From Trematomus loennbergii (lineage: Eukaryota; Chordata; Actinopteri; Perciformes; Nototheniidae), in the NCBI GenBank assembly GCA_012861695.1, contig JAAOOA010000049.1, forward strand, positions 912,001-976,000: 64,000 nucleotides of DNA. Reading direction: 5' to 3'. The notes below the pieces were generated by a model. The model did no database searches and was not told the DNA's origin. It saw only the letters and a program-made list of their open reading frames with translations. The position numbers and the translations under genes were made by a program. This document shows positions 21,777 through 35,529 of the stretch, in pieces; the first letter of the stretch is position 1; the number at the start of each line of letters is the position of its first letter.

Positions 21777-23495
21777 TTAAAGCTCCCATGTCATGCTTTT
21801 CCGGTTATTACCCGTCCCCTTGTGTGTTATGAAGGTTTTTATGCATGTAAACGGTGTGCAGAGTCAAAACCCTCAAAGTACACCCTGTAGCGAGTAAAAC
21901 TCTAACACAGAAAATACCTCCCCAAAACGCCTCGTTGGAGATACGTCACTGCCCATTTGATTCTTCCGGGTACCGCATGATGTCATGCGGTACCCGGAAC
22001 GAAATGGACCAATCCCGAAGAGCTATGGCCACACCAGCAGCGGCGGGTTCCTCCTCCAGAGGTTCGAAGAACCGGCATTTCACAGACGAAAGCTTCCAAA
22101 ACATTGCCCAGTTTGAGGCCGGATATGCACAGCTTGTTTGGACCGTTTGGAGCAGGGGAAGATCTGGGTATACAACCTGTAAGTTTGCATTGTTATTTGT
22201 GTATTTATCAAACAAGACTGTTTAAATGTGTAAACTGTGTTGGACTGCTAAGCCATTGACACAGTGCTAACTGTGCTAACTAAGTTGCTAGAGTTTCCAT
22301 ATATCAACTCTAATATCAGCAGATGGCCTTGCATACATGTATCTCATAGCAGGAGAATGTCTGCATTCACACACACGGAATACTCATACAGTATACTGTA
22401 CTGTGATTTACCGTACATTGTGACCGTACATATACTGCATGTAGCTAACGAGGCTAGCTGTATGCTAGCGCAAAACAATGTATTCATGCAAGTTACATTG
22501 TATGGTAGCAGAATACCCGTATGCGATTACAATTATAAACACGTTATTGCTAGCCTAATATGAACCACTAGCTTTTGTTCATAGTAGTTTTATTACACTG
22601 CATTATAGTTGCCTTTCCTCCAAGCTAACGTTCATATCGTGTTAGCTACCAAGGTAAACAAAGCTAGGTTAGCATATTAGCAGGCAAGCTGTTCATTACA
22701 CAACTACTACTAACGAATCTAAAACAACTAAGTTTCTCTAATATTTTGTGATTTGCATTTGATTTCGTCCAGCCAGATCCTGGCGGACAATCCATGACGT
22801 GCTAAAAGGCACTTCTACTACTACTGAGGCGTCGTGCTAAAAGGCACCGCAGCACCGGCTGTGCGCAGCAAGATGCGAGGAGGAGGAATGGATGATATAC
22901 CGTGTATATATGTATATTTATGTTCATTTTGTACATTTCTAAAAATAAAGTTTAATGGAAATACTTAGTAGGCCTATCCTTTCTTCCCTGAATTCATATA
23001 TAGCAAACCATGATTTGATTTATCATCAAACAGTAGTAGTTTATAACGGGTAAAAATAACTTGGAGCCTCTTCAGCTCCAACCCATCGTAAGACAAAGGC
23101 CCTGGGGCCGTCACACTCTTCTATAACAACAGTTACAAATATATATGTATATAAAATATATGGCTGTGCCGACGCCATGATAAGACTGATGTTACGCTGA
23201 GAGCAGCCGGGAAAAGCACTGTTAGACATGGGCGCAGCCTCTCTGGTGGTTGACTAATCAGAACGAGTGGCCGAGCTGACCAATCGGAGCACACTAGGCT
23301 CACAGGGAGGGGGGGCTAGAGCTCCAACGAGTCGTTTAGTGGAGAAAGTGAATACTGCTGAATACACATGCTTGACAGAGATGCTGTATGCGAAACCAAT
23401 GTGAGTTTGGAAAATTGCACAGTATAAATCTATTTTAGTATACCTCAACAATGTAATTATGATCAGTGGAAATGGCCATGACATGGGCCCTTTAA
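21777..23495 (+). mobile_element. Family A TTAA-flanked element, longest copy
   Basis: Ends TTAAAGCTCCCATGTCATGC and the complement of TTAAAGGGCCCATGTCATGG, with TTAA at both sides, enclose about 1.7 kb. The 5' part matches copy 1 (ACGGGTAATAACC in complement) and the 3' part matches the poly-C segment of the other copies. The middle is unique to this copy and may be an additional insertion or the fuller ancestral body. A short palindrome around 21968-22002 contains GGTACCGCATGATGTCATGC. Confidence 0.85.
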
Positions 23496-24007
23496 CTTCT
23501 TCCTTCCCATTTTACTCCAAGAGAATCAGAGAGTCCGTGGGGAGGAGCTGTGTGAGCTGCTCACTCCCCCAGGTGTTTTTACTGGTTGGATTCACTTCTG
23601 GTCGGGTCCAATACAGCGAATCAGAGTTCTGAGAAAAAGTATGTTTTCTTCTGAGATTCGGAAGTACACAAGGGCAGAGTCAATCTTATCTCTGCACCGA
23701 TATTCACTCCCTTACTTTCCCAAGGAATATTTCACACAAACTATTCTTTCCCAGACAACCAAACATTGTGCACAGATATATTGATGCCCAGAAAGAACCT
23801 TGAAAATAATATGTGTGTGTGTGCTGGTGGGAGGAGGTGTATGTGTGTGTAACAGGATCTCTGGGTCAGTGAGGTGTAAGTGAGAATACAATATCTATAT
23901 ATGTGATTACTTAAAACAGTTCAAACAATACATGTTCACTAAAATACAATTCAAAATAATACATGTTTACTTCAATACAGTTTAGAACCATATCTGTTTA
24001 CTTTAAT
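23496..24007. other. Unrecognised sequence
   Basis: Low-complexity stretches (ATACAGTTTA, AATACATGTT repeats at 23920-24000) and a short GT run are present. No gene is visible. Confidence 0.4.
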
Positions 24008-24279
24008 GGTAACCCATGTTATATAAGCACAGCGGAGCCCTCTACTTATGGAAGCCCTGCTGCCCATGCTGCTCAGCTAAAAGAGAAAGTAAAGGGATAG
24101 CAGTGAGCGGGCGAGGCTGCCTCTTATGCAGTGGATGCGCGCGCATTCAGGTAGGCCCGCCCAGGGGGCCGGCTACGGGTATGAGTCTCAGTGAAAGAAT
24201 GTGTGCATAGATAGGATCGAGGGGAGTACCCATAGAGTCCAGTAGAGGGCTCTGCTGTGCTTATATAACATGGGTTACC
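24008..24279. mobile_element. Element with 39-bp inverted ends, relative of 21038-21454
   Basis: The arms 24008-24046 and 24241-24279 match with a single mismatch and begin GGTAACCCATGTTATATAAG. The half nearest the right arm is the reverse complement of the left part of the 21038 element (ACTCTATGGGTACTCCC and beyond). The bases after it (CCATACGTAACCCTACG) also match, inverted, the bases after 21454. The two copies therefore share core and flank but differ in outermost bases. Confidence 0.8.
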
Positions 24280-24374
24280 ATACGTAACCCTACGTTATTT
24301 CTAACGTTAGCAAAGGGACGTTAACCTAAACCTCATCATGTAGTTCTGATACCTAAGCCTAATTTAAACTGAAC

Positions 24375-24871
24375 TTAAAGTGGACCTATCATGCTATATT
24401 TGAATAATATAGTGTAGGACCATACCTATATAAGGCATATTTATACTTTTTATTTTTCAAAATACCAAACAGATCATGCATTTTAGCCATGCCTCATTTT
24501 GCTCAATTTGAAATGTTTTATCCCTGTTTTAGCAAGGGCAGATTCAGTGAGAACAGCACCATCTACAGGCCTGGCATATGTACTACAGCGTCTCCAGCGC
24601 TTTCGAACGGCAATGGCCGTGGCTGTCTCCTCCTGATTGGTGGAGTTGGCCCAATAGCCGTAGCGCCACTGTCCTGACGTCGGGACAGTGTTCAAATCTG
24701 GATCAGTTTTTATCAGATCCGTTGCAGCCCCTTTTTTAGAGATTTGGGTATGGAGGAAAATAGAGAGGGTTGTGTTTTCTGACACTTGGTGAGTTCCCTG
24801 GAACACCGGGGACACATATTCATGTATAAAAGACGTACAAAAGTGCATTTTGCATGATAGGTCCCCTTTAA
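24375..24871 (-). mobile_element. Family B MITE, copy 2
   Basis: A full-length copy in reverse orientation with TTAA at 24375-24378 and 24868-24871. It closely resembles the copy at 28558-29043, including a 2-base block CGTC...GACG around the internal CCTGACGTCGGGACAG palindrome. Confidence 0.93.
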
Positions 24872-26821
<1,950 letters not shown>

Positions 26822-27067
26822 AGTAATCAGGGTTCCTGCAGGTTTCGCCAACTCAAATGTAAGACTTTTTAAGACCTTTTTAAGACCACTTTGAATAGAA
26901 TTTAAGACCTATTTCACGGCAAGAAAGTATGAAGGAAAATTGCTATGAAAGAAGAAATAGGTCCCATAATTACTTACAAAGTAAATTAATTCATGTTCAA
27001 CATAAGAACAATGACTGAACATAACAGCATAACAGTACAGAACTGTGTTAGCGTGTTAGACAACAAG

Positions 27068-27068
27068 T

Positions 27069-27118
<50 letters not shown>

Positions 27119-27626
27119 GGGCTGTGCAATTAATCGTATTTTAATCGCAATTACGATTTTGGCCTGCCACAATTACGAAAACAACATAATCGAAAAAAAC
27201 GATTATTTTGCTTTTCTAGGTTGTGACAGTGCACTACAACATATTTGATCTAATTAATTTTAGTCTAATTTATTTTTATTTATCATATTTATATATATTT
27301 TAGTAGCTTGTGGAAGTGCGCTCCAAAATATTTGATGATCTTGTTTATTGGTATTTATTATTTGGATATTATTTATTTAAATGTATTATTTATTTAATAA
27401 ATTTTTGCATTGGTTTTTCAGTTGAATTATACGTTCAGGATAATCAACAGTTAAAAAGATACTGTTCAAATTATTATTTGTTTTAAAGTTCAATAAATGG
27501 ATGTTTTCAAAGTCAATGAATAATCGTATTTAATAATCGTGATATCAATTATTGACCAAAATAATCGTGATATCAATTATTGACCAAAATAATCGTGATT
27601 ATGATTTTTGCCAAAATCGAGCAGCC

Positions 27627-27716
<90 letters not shown>
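27068..27716. repeat. (GT)n microsatellite split by a transposon
   Basis: GT runs at 27068-27116 and 27630-27716 were evidently one array. The element at 27117-27629 sits between them with GTGTGTGT on each side. Confidence 0.9.
27117..27629. mobile_element. hAT MITE with TAGGGCTG ends
   Basis: The ends TAGGGCTGTGCAATTAATCG and the complement of TAGGGCTGCTCGATTTTGG bound 513 bases rich in AATCGTGAT motifs. GTGTGTGT on both sides fits an 8-bp duplication in a GT array but cannot be proved there. Confidence 0.85.
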
Positions 27717-27724
<8 letters not shown>

Positions 27725-28557
27725 TGATAAGAGCTATATTCAGAGCTCTGCTGCCTTGGCTACAATCTTTCATCGTTGCTGTTGTATGATTGGTGTTTAG
27801 CTACGGTATTCAGCGTCTACAGCACCTCGCGCTTTTAGGGTTGACATAGACCCAAACGTCGCCCGGAGGGCCACCGGTGTTGTTGAGGGAGTTGCTGCAC
27901 TAGCTATCGCTGCACTAGCTAACGCTACATTAGCAAAACAAAGGCTAATTTATTTTGCAAAAGGTGCAGCGGGCTTCAAACACGTTCCCCTCCACTGGTT
28001 TCAATACAGTCTATGGTTTCAACCAAGCACTAAATCCGATGTTTTCCAACCAAATACGGTCGAGCTTACACTTCCCCATATTTATTTGTAATTAGATTCG
28101 AAGATACATGAGTTTCTGACTGCCGCTAGCTGAAGCTTGGTTGCTAGGTTACTAGCTGGGTGTTCTCCGATAAGGGGCCGGGGGAAACAAAGTTAGTGAT
28201 TACTGGTTCCATGTTGATTTTTCAATACAAATTGTTGGGGGAACTGAAGGCTATTACCGTACTGGTTACTTTGCAGCCCGGACATTTCCCCCAAAACACA
28301 TTTAGACGCTATCGCAACACAGAAGTACCTTCCAAATCCGATCATTTTTAAGACCTTTTAAATCATATTTAAGACCTTTATTATTTTTTTGGTCATATTT
28401 AAGACCTTTTTAAGGCCTTCAATTCAGATTATCCAATTTAAGACTTTTGAAGACTTTTTAAGACCCCGCGGGAACCCTGAGTAATGTATTCAGCATCTAA
28501 AAAAAACAACCAAAAATGGTCCAAATCAATCAAGACATTTTTAAGCTATTGTCTATG

Positions 28558-29043
28558 TTAAAGTGGACCTATCATGCTATATTTGAATAATATAGTGCAG
28601 GACCATACCTATATAAGGCATATTTATACTTTTTTTTTTTCAAAATACCAAACAGATCATGCATTTTAGCCATGCCTCATTTTGCTCAATTTGACCATTT
28701 CTAGCTCTGGGCAGATTCAGTGAGAACAGCACCATCTACTGGCCTGGCATATGTACTACAGCGTCTCCAGCACTTTCGAACGGCAATGGCCGTGGCTGTC
28801 TCCTCCTGATTGGTGGAGTTGGCCCAATAGCCGTAGCGCCACCGTCCTGACGTCAGGACAGTGTTCAAATCTGGATCAGTTTTTATCAGATCCGTTGCAG
28901 CCCCTTTTTAGAGATTTGTGTATGGAGGAAAATAGAGAGGGTTGTGTTTTCTGACACTTGGTGAGTTCCCTGGAACACCGGGGACACATATTCATGTATA
29001 AAAGACGTACAAAAGTGCATTTAGCATGATAGGTCCCCTTTAA
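28558..29043 (-). mobile_element. Family B MITE, copy 3
   Basis: A full-length reverse copy with TTAA at each end, very similar to copy 2. Only six bases separate its right TTAA from the left TTAA of the next element. Confidence 0.93.
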
Positions 29044-29049
29044 GCTATG

Positions 29050-29440
29050 TTAAAGGTGGGGTAGGTAATTTTGGAGAAACCAGCTCGAGTGCGCTAGAAT
29101 TTGAAAATACACAGCCGGAAGAAATCTGCTACTTCCTTACAGAGCCCCTCCTCCAACACACACGAACGCGCACATGACCAATGAGGGCACGAGATAAGTT
29201 TGTGCACGAGATGGAAGGCTGACAGGCAGGTAGGCCATCCAGTTATTTTAGCCGGGCCGGTTAAAATGATTGGTTGTGCTTTTTACAGTACTACGGCTTC
29301 CACAGATGACATTTTTGTATGGATTTTTTGTCAAAGCTCTTAAGATATTCATTGCTATCGGGATGTTAAGAGCATTCCATGGAATATAACAAAAAGTGTA
29401 TCTCGAGCCGGTTTCTCAAATTTACCTACCCTACCTTTAA
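29050..29440 (+). mobile_element. Family C MITE, copy 2
   Basis: It has inverted ends TTAAAGGTGGGGTAGGTAA and its complement with TTAA at both sides. It abuts the truncated edge of a Tc1 element with no intervening base. Confidence 0.93.
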
Positions 29441-30848
29441 CTGTGGGAAATGAGTATTTGATCCCCTTGCAGAACATATGTTAGTACTTGGTGGAGAAAC
29501 CCTTGTTGGATACACAGAGGTCAGACGCTACTTGTAGTTGGTCTCCAGGTTTGTGAACATCTCAGGAAGGATTGTGGTCCACTCTCTCTGAAGATCCTCT
29601 CCAAATCCTTCAGGTTTTGAGGTTGATGCTTGGCATCTTGAAGCTTAAGCTCCCTCCACAGATTTTCTATGGGATTAAGGTCCAGAGACTGGCTAGGCCC
29701 CTCCATCACCTGAATGTGCTTCTTCTTTAGCCACTCCTGTGTTGCCTTGGCCGTATGTTCAGGGTCATTGTCCTGCTGGAAGACCCCTCCATGACCCATT
29801 TTCAGTGTCCTGGCTGAGGGAAGGAGGCTATCGGCCAAGATTTTACGGGACATAGCCCCGTACATCCTCTCCTCGATGCAGGGAAGTCGTCCTGTCCCCT
29901 TAGCAGAGAAACACCCCCAAAGCATAATGGTTCCACCTCCATGCTTGACGGTGAGGATTGTGTTCTTGGAGTTATATTCAGCATTTCACTTCCTCCAAAC
30001 ACGGCGTGTCCAGTTGATGCCAAACTGACCACATCACCTTCTCCCAAGCCTTCTCTGAATCATTCAGATGTTCATTGTCAAACTTCAGACGGGCCTTTCA
30101 TGTTCTTCTTGAGCAGGAGGGCCTTCAGGCGCTGCAGGATTTGATCCATTATGGTGTAGTGTGCTACCAATACTTTTCTTGGTGACTGTGGTCCCAGCTG
30201 CCTTGAGCCGCCATTAACAAGTTCCTCCTGTGTAGTTCTGGGCTGATCCCTCACCTTTCTCACGATCATCAATACCCCACGGGGCGAGATCTTGTGTGGA
30301 GCCCCAGACCGAGGGCGACTGATGCTCATTTTGTGTTACTTCCATTTAGAAACACACACATTATTCTTCTGAATAATGGCACCAACAGTGGTCTCCCTCC
30401 TCACCAAGCTGCTTTCTGATGGTCTTGTAGCCAATTCCAGCCTTGTGCAGGTCTACAATCTTGTCCCTGAGGTCCTTAGAGAGCTCTTTAGTCTTGCCCA
30501 TGGTGGAGAGGTTGGAATCTGATTGATTGATTCTGTTGACAGTTGTCTTTTATTCAGGTAACAAGTTGATATTGGGAGTATTTTTTTAAAAGAAGAGGAC
30601 TTGTGTAACCGGTCTGTGGGAGCCAGAATCCTTGTTTGTTGAAAGGGGATCAAATACTTATTTCCCACAGTTAAATGCAAATACATTGTTATTTTTTATA
30701 TAATGTCAATTTCTGGATTTTCTCTTTGATATTCTTCCTCTTACTGTTTATATAAACCTACCATTACAATGATAGACTGTTAATTTCTTTGTAAGTGGGT
30801 GAACTTCCAACATCTGCAAGGGATCAAATACTTATTTCCTCCACTGTA
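29441..30848 (-). mobile_element. Tc1/mariner element, one end missing
   Basis: On the minus strand the element starts with CAGTGGAGGAAATAAG at 30848 followed by TATTTGATCCC, the signature of a widespread fish Tc1 family. It also has the internal repeat GGGAAATAAGTATTTGATCC near 30660. The opposite terminal segment after the transposase is lost where the family C MITE begins. Confidence 0.9.
29481..30501 (-). pseudogene. Tc1-like transposase pseudogene
   Basis: The ancestral start ATG is at 30501-30499 ([17 protein letters not shown]) and the ancestral stop at 29483-29481. The 1021-base span is close to the 340-residue Tc1 transposase. Visible landmarks are the HTH-region [14 protein letters not shown], then [26 protein letters not shown], and [14 protein letters not shown], which holds the last catalytic acidic residue. 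The frame breaks several times and AAGTAG creates a premature stop near 29535, so no active enzyme can be made. Confidence 0.92.
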
Positions 30849-33394
30849 TATAAACATTTCTGTAAATGTGCCAGAGTTAGCTGAGAGTCTATTTTTCATC
30901 TATAGTCCCGAGACAGATGTTGTAAGTCACCCTAAAGACACATTTCATTTAACATAACAAGTAAATACTGTCAGTAAAAACATGCAAACTACAGTATTGG
31001 AAATGTTAATACATTTCTTTTTAAAAAACAACAATAAAACAAAACATACATATAACATAGCAAGAAGACAGAAACAGGTTGGGGCACAGGCAGTACAGAC
31101 AGATCTGATTCCTCACTCACCATGTTTTTAATTGGGATTTAAATGAACTGAATGTAATTTCTTCTCTGATTGTTGGTGGGATTAAGTTCCATTGTTGAGC
31201 AGCTTTAACAGAACATGTATATTGACTGTAATAAGTTTTCCTGAGTGGAATAATGCAATCTCCTCTCGCTGCACCTCTTGTTGGCCTATTTGCAGTTGTC
31301 TGTATGGTGATGAACTGTCTGAGTGGAGGTGAGCTAAGGTCGTCGATGATCTTGTACAGAAGACCCGCTCAATAAGGTTTTTTCTTTTTGGCAGTGATGA
31401 GACTGAAAATATTTATTGTCCAGTGTTTTAAGTGTTTGTTTGTACAATGACTCCAGTGTTATTAAAGTTGTGCTGGCATGTGACCAGGTTGTTTAACAGT
31501 AGGTGATATGAGAGAGAACCATAGAGTACATCAGAGCTGCCTCTGTTGTCATCTATGTTAAACCTGAAATTGCACTGGGGACCGTACTATACATTTCCAA
31601 CATAAAACGTTGGGGTACTCAACATTTCGGAGTTCACACTGGCAAATAGACAAGAGGACAGAGTTTGTAAGAAGTTACTTAACTTAAAAACTGCAGCCAA
31701 TGCTATTGGACATCCTTTATCTCCGGACTATACAGTCACACATTGGTTGCTTTTGTTCTACCACTCAGTTCAGTCATGCTTGGAGTTGTGAAATAGAGGT
31801 GAAGTGCATGAATATGCTTCAGCTTGTCTCTGACATGTTGTACTTAGCAACTGAAAGGGTGTTGACCTACAGTTTAAAGTTTCTGCCCTCAGGAACACTT
31901 TTGTTCCATTTAACAGTCATTAATCTTAATAACAGCCTTTCTCTATGTTGAATTTACTAGCTGTAGCACACTGCGTGATTTGTGGTACCTTAAGCAGTTT
32001 CTAAAATGAACTCTATAGGCCTACATGGAGACTGCACATGTCCGCAGATTCCCTGTCACACACATAGAACCCATTAGAAGTCCATGTCAGACGTGTTCTC
32101 ACATTACTGGAAATACTCTGTTTGGTTTAGGCAAGGGTGGTGCCTGGGTAGAGCATACATTAGAAACGACATTACCCAGAATACACTGTCAAGTAGCAGG
32201 CTATGGTAATTTGGTCATAAACACCCACTTGCCGTTTATTGAAAAATCTAAGTGTCTCACAGATCTAATTTCCTGATTGTAGTCATCTCTCCAGATAGAC
32301 ATTTTCATTACCTTAAAGGTAATAATCGCTCTTTTTCAGCGTCGGATGTTTGTTGTCTTTTCGTTGTCACGCCATCCATAATTGTAAAGTCATCACTGAA
32401 TTCCACATCCACAATTAGACTTTACTTTGTTCAAGGAAGCTTGTAGGGTAAAAACATGTTCAGTCCGAATTGATCCGATATTTTTACGTTTATACATACA
32501 GCTCTGAAGGTAATGCCGAGATAATTTTAGGGTTGCAGTGCATGGGGCTTTTGATTGATTGGAACAACGCAAGTTCAGGCTTGGGCTGCCTCACTCCATA
32601 TCCTCTACTGAACACATCCTCCTCATGTGGTGGTCTACTTAAGCCACAAACAAATATCCTACCTCCCCCTCTGCCTTTCAGGTGCACCCCCCCCCCCTAC
32701 TGTACACCTGAAGGCTAAGGAATAAGGCTGTAGTCAAGGGGCCAAATTATAACTGTTATGCTGCTGAAATAATAGTTTCAGGCATGAGTTGTGTGACTGA
32801 ATAACTGAGGGCAGGGTGAGAATTCAAAGCATGACATTCCTCTCAAGTGAGGCTGGTAATGGACAGTGAATTTGAGTTAACGACATGTTGAGATTGCTCT
32901 CTCTCATTGGGTCATTTTGAATTGCTGACTTTTAGAATGAGGTCTAATTATCCTCTGCTCATTTCAATCTTTTTGATTGGGTCCTTTTTTTGGACATTTG
33001 TGTTCATTGGGTTAAAGTTTCCACAGCAGCATTTGAGATTTTGGTATTGGTTTAATATCTAAATATGAGGTATCACCCATGTGCCAATTCATTGACTTTG
33101 AGTAATGCAGTTACTCAAATTCAAATTGGGTATGTCTTGAATGGATAATATAAAACATTTAGAGTTCTTTACAGATGGAATTCAAGCAGTAATACATTTT
33201 TATTGGCAGACTTATTGTAGTATACATCCCGTATTATTGTCATAGACTATAAAGAATACGTCAAGTGGAATTAAAGTGAATATCCAAACACTTTTATGCT
33301 TCCTATGAAAGCAGTACGTTTATGTCCAACGTGAACTCCTTGGTATAGCGGGTAAGCGGGGTCCTGGTCAGGGTTCAAATGAATACCGTTGTCA
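30849..33394. other. Mostly unique sequence
   Basis: About 31080-31560 has the look of an old retroelement (no frame kept) but I could not name it. Elsewhere only a short C run near 32688 stands out. No gene is called. Confidence 0.35.
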
Positions 33395-33505
33395 CATAAC
33401 TAAATATGTGTCCCCGGTGTATCAGGGAACTCACAAAGTGTCAGAAAACAAAACCCTCTCTCTTTTCCTCCGTACCCACATCTCTAAAAAAAAAAAAAAA
33501 AAAAG
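33395..33505 (+). mobile_element. Family B fragment with an A18 run
   Basis: AATATGTGTCCCCGGTGTAT through CCCACATCTCTAAA matches the left part of family B, then ends in 18 A residues. Neither TTAA end is present. Confidence 0.75.
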
Positions 33506-33563
33506 GGGTGTGCTAACAAGCAGATCCAGAATTTTCCAGAATTGGCAACATCCGGCCGATGTG

Positions 33564-33620
33564 ACACGTCCCAACCTATCGTCTCCGGCACACGTGACAC
33601 GTCCCAACCTATCGTCTCCG
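33564..33620. repeat. Short tandem duplication
   Basis: GTGACACGTCCCAACCTATC followed by GTCTCCG occurs twice in tandem, about 31 bases apart, between the family B fragment and the following hAT element. Confidence 0.85.
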
Positions 33621-34099
33621 TATACAGTCGCAGCTGTGTGTCTGTAGTGATGGGCAAATGAAGCTTTGAATGAAGCATCGAACCACTTGGACAATTGTGT
33701 CGGAAATAGGTTCATTTCTCGTAGCTTCAGTTACAGCGACCTCTCCTGGCAAGTACAAGGCAAGGCTGCAGTGGGTTTAACGTATCTTTGCCTTGAAAAA
33801 TATTCGATGCACAAACACACTAAGACTGAATATCATGTTCTATTTGCAATTAAAGATTGATAATTGTGTGTATTGGGTTATTGAGAAGAGAGTGCTGGAA
33901 AATGTGGCATTGGTTGGGTGTGCTTGTGTAATTATGGCAGGGGGTGATTATGTGGGATGGGGAACACTCAAAGATCTTTATTGAGGTAATTATTCTTTTT
34001 ATTTTGTAAAATAAAAAGGCATTTTTTTGGCCAGAGAGGGCCTTATATCAGTTATAGTATTAAAGTTGAAAATGGGCAATGATTACAAGTTTATCCATT

Positions 34100-34172
34100 C
34101 CAGGATTTGAACCAGTTGCGTGGAGGACGTCGCCGTTTGCGGGCCGCCGGCTCTATCCACTGGGCTATCTAT
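34100..34172 (-). mobile_element. tRNA-like SINE head inside a hAT element
   Basis: On the minus strand an A box TAGCCCAGTGG (complement of 34157-34167) precedes a B box GGTTCAAATCC (complement of 34103-34113) at tRNA spacing. No CCA end or clear acceptor stem is seen, so it is a SINE head rather than a functional tRNA gene. Confidence 0.6.
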
Positions 34173-34503
34173 TCTTTAAACTGTTTTTTTTAATACTTAT
34201 AATTGTCTTTTTGTTCACAACTTCTCCACATTTCGAAGTGTTTCCCGAGCCAGAACGACCTATCTTTCTTCCTGGCTTGCTCTATAATGATCCAATACAA
34301 ATGCAATACCAACAACAACTCAACAGCAACAACGCAAACTACGACAACAACCCACACATTGCGCATTGTTTAGAGCGGTTATAAAGTGTTGAAGCGCTCA
34401 AATTCGAAACTGTTTCAACCTGTCACCTGTCAGAATCGAGACGAGGCAGTGCATTGAATCACCTGATTGGACGGCGAACCAGTGAGTTGATTCATTCAGG
34501 AAA

Positions 34504-34584
34504 TGAAGCAGTTGCTGCTTCGGACGTCATATGTCACGTGATTTGAAGCAGTTGCTGCTTCGGACGTCATATGTAACGTGATTT
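34504..34584. repeat. 40-bp direct duplication
   Basis: GAAGCAGTTGCTGCTTCGGA plus CGTCATATGT, then C or A, then ACGTGATTT occurs twice in tandem with one difference. It lies subterminally in the hAT element. Confidence 0.92.
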
Positions 34585-34852
34585 GAAGCAAGCTTCGAAG
34601 CACTGCTTCTATGGAATAGGAAGTCCAGGGTTTGAAGCACGTATCGAAGCTTCAGTGTCAAACTGCCATCACTATGTGTCTGTGTATTCACAACCCAGTC
34701 TCACGGCATTTCGTGTTATAGTCAGAAATTAATTTAATCTATTGATTCGTGTTCACCAACACGATTTTCACATTTTTTTCGTGTCACAGAGAACGATTTT
34801 ATATGCAATGTATTTCTATTGGTAGTATGTTTCGTGCCTGCAACACGTGTTT

Positions 34853-35160
34853 TGTTCCAAAATCAAATTGGTTTCTCATAGCATCTCTGTATAGTATGTG
34901 TATTCACCAGGTATTCACTCTTTGTCCTAAACGGCTTGTTGGAGCTCCTGCCCCCCCCCCTCCCTGTGAGCCCAGTGTGCTCTGATTGGTCGGGATGTTG
35001 CGAGGCTCGCTGCTGTTAACTGCTGCAAACTGCTGCGAGGAGCGGACAGGTTTCCGGGTCCGCGATACAGCGAGACACAGCGAAACTCATCCTGAGCACA
35101 ACCTTCATAACACACAAGGAGACGGGTAATAACCGGAAAAGCATGACATGGGCCCTTTAA
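34853..35160 (-). mobile_element. Family A element, truncated copy 3
   Basis: From ATTGGTTTCTCATAGCATCT through the poly-C segment to the end GACATGGGCCCTTTAA it matches copy 1. TTAA lies at 35157-35160 and the other end is lost. Confidence 0.8.
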
Positions 35161-35529
35161 GATGTGCACTCATAGGCTGCTTTACATTTTCCATGAAGTG
35201 GTCATAAAAAGACCCATTGTGGACGGCAGAACACGAGGTTGTACTGTCATCCATGTTAACACAATAGAGTTTCATGCTTCCAAACAGTGCTGATATCTAT
35301 GACTACACCGTGTTGACATACAGCCATAAATGTCAGTTCCAAATGTCTTCCTTTACAATGTATGAAGATTCTAATTTTGTCATGCACTCAATTCCAACCT
35401 TGTACAAACAGTGAGACTGTTGCAGGCAAAGTCACCACATGTATGTGTCAGGACAAGTCTAAGATAAGTGGACAGACTCATGCTTATCTGACATTTTCAT
35501 CTTGAGCATGTTATCTTGTTTTGTGTTTC
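35161..35529. other. Unrecognised sequence
   Basis: No gene or repeat is recognised between the family A copy and the LINE. Confidence 0.4.

Larger units (their letters stand above)
26828..28479. mobile_element. hAT-like element with CAGGGTTCC ends
   Basis: The left end CAGGGTTCCTGCAGG and right end CGCGGGAACCCTG are an inverted pair, followed inside by repeated AAGACTTTTTAAGACC. AGTAAT lies on both sides (26822-26827 and 28480-28485). The body contains a GT microsatellite that is itself split by another element. No transposase frame remains. Confidence 0.85.
33645..34674. mobile_element. hAT element with TAGTGATGG ends
   Basis: It is bounded by TAGTGATGGGCAAATGAAGC and the complement CTGCCATCACTA, with exact 8-bp duplication TGTGTCTG (33637-33644 and 34675-34682). 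Multiple GAAGC/GCTTC motifs lie near both ends. It carries a tRNA-derived segment and a 40-bp direct duplication. There is no intact transposase. Confidence 0.94.

Noticed and set aside
33330..33385. tRNA-like string with GGTATAGCGGGTAAG and GGTTCAAAT
   Set aside because: The acceptor stem and arm pairing could not be recognised and the B box is imperfect; at most a SINE relic.
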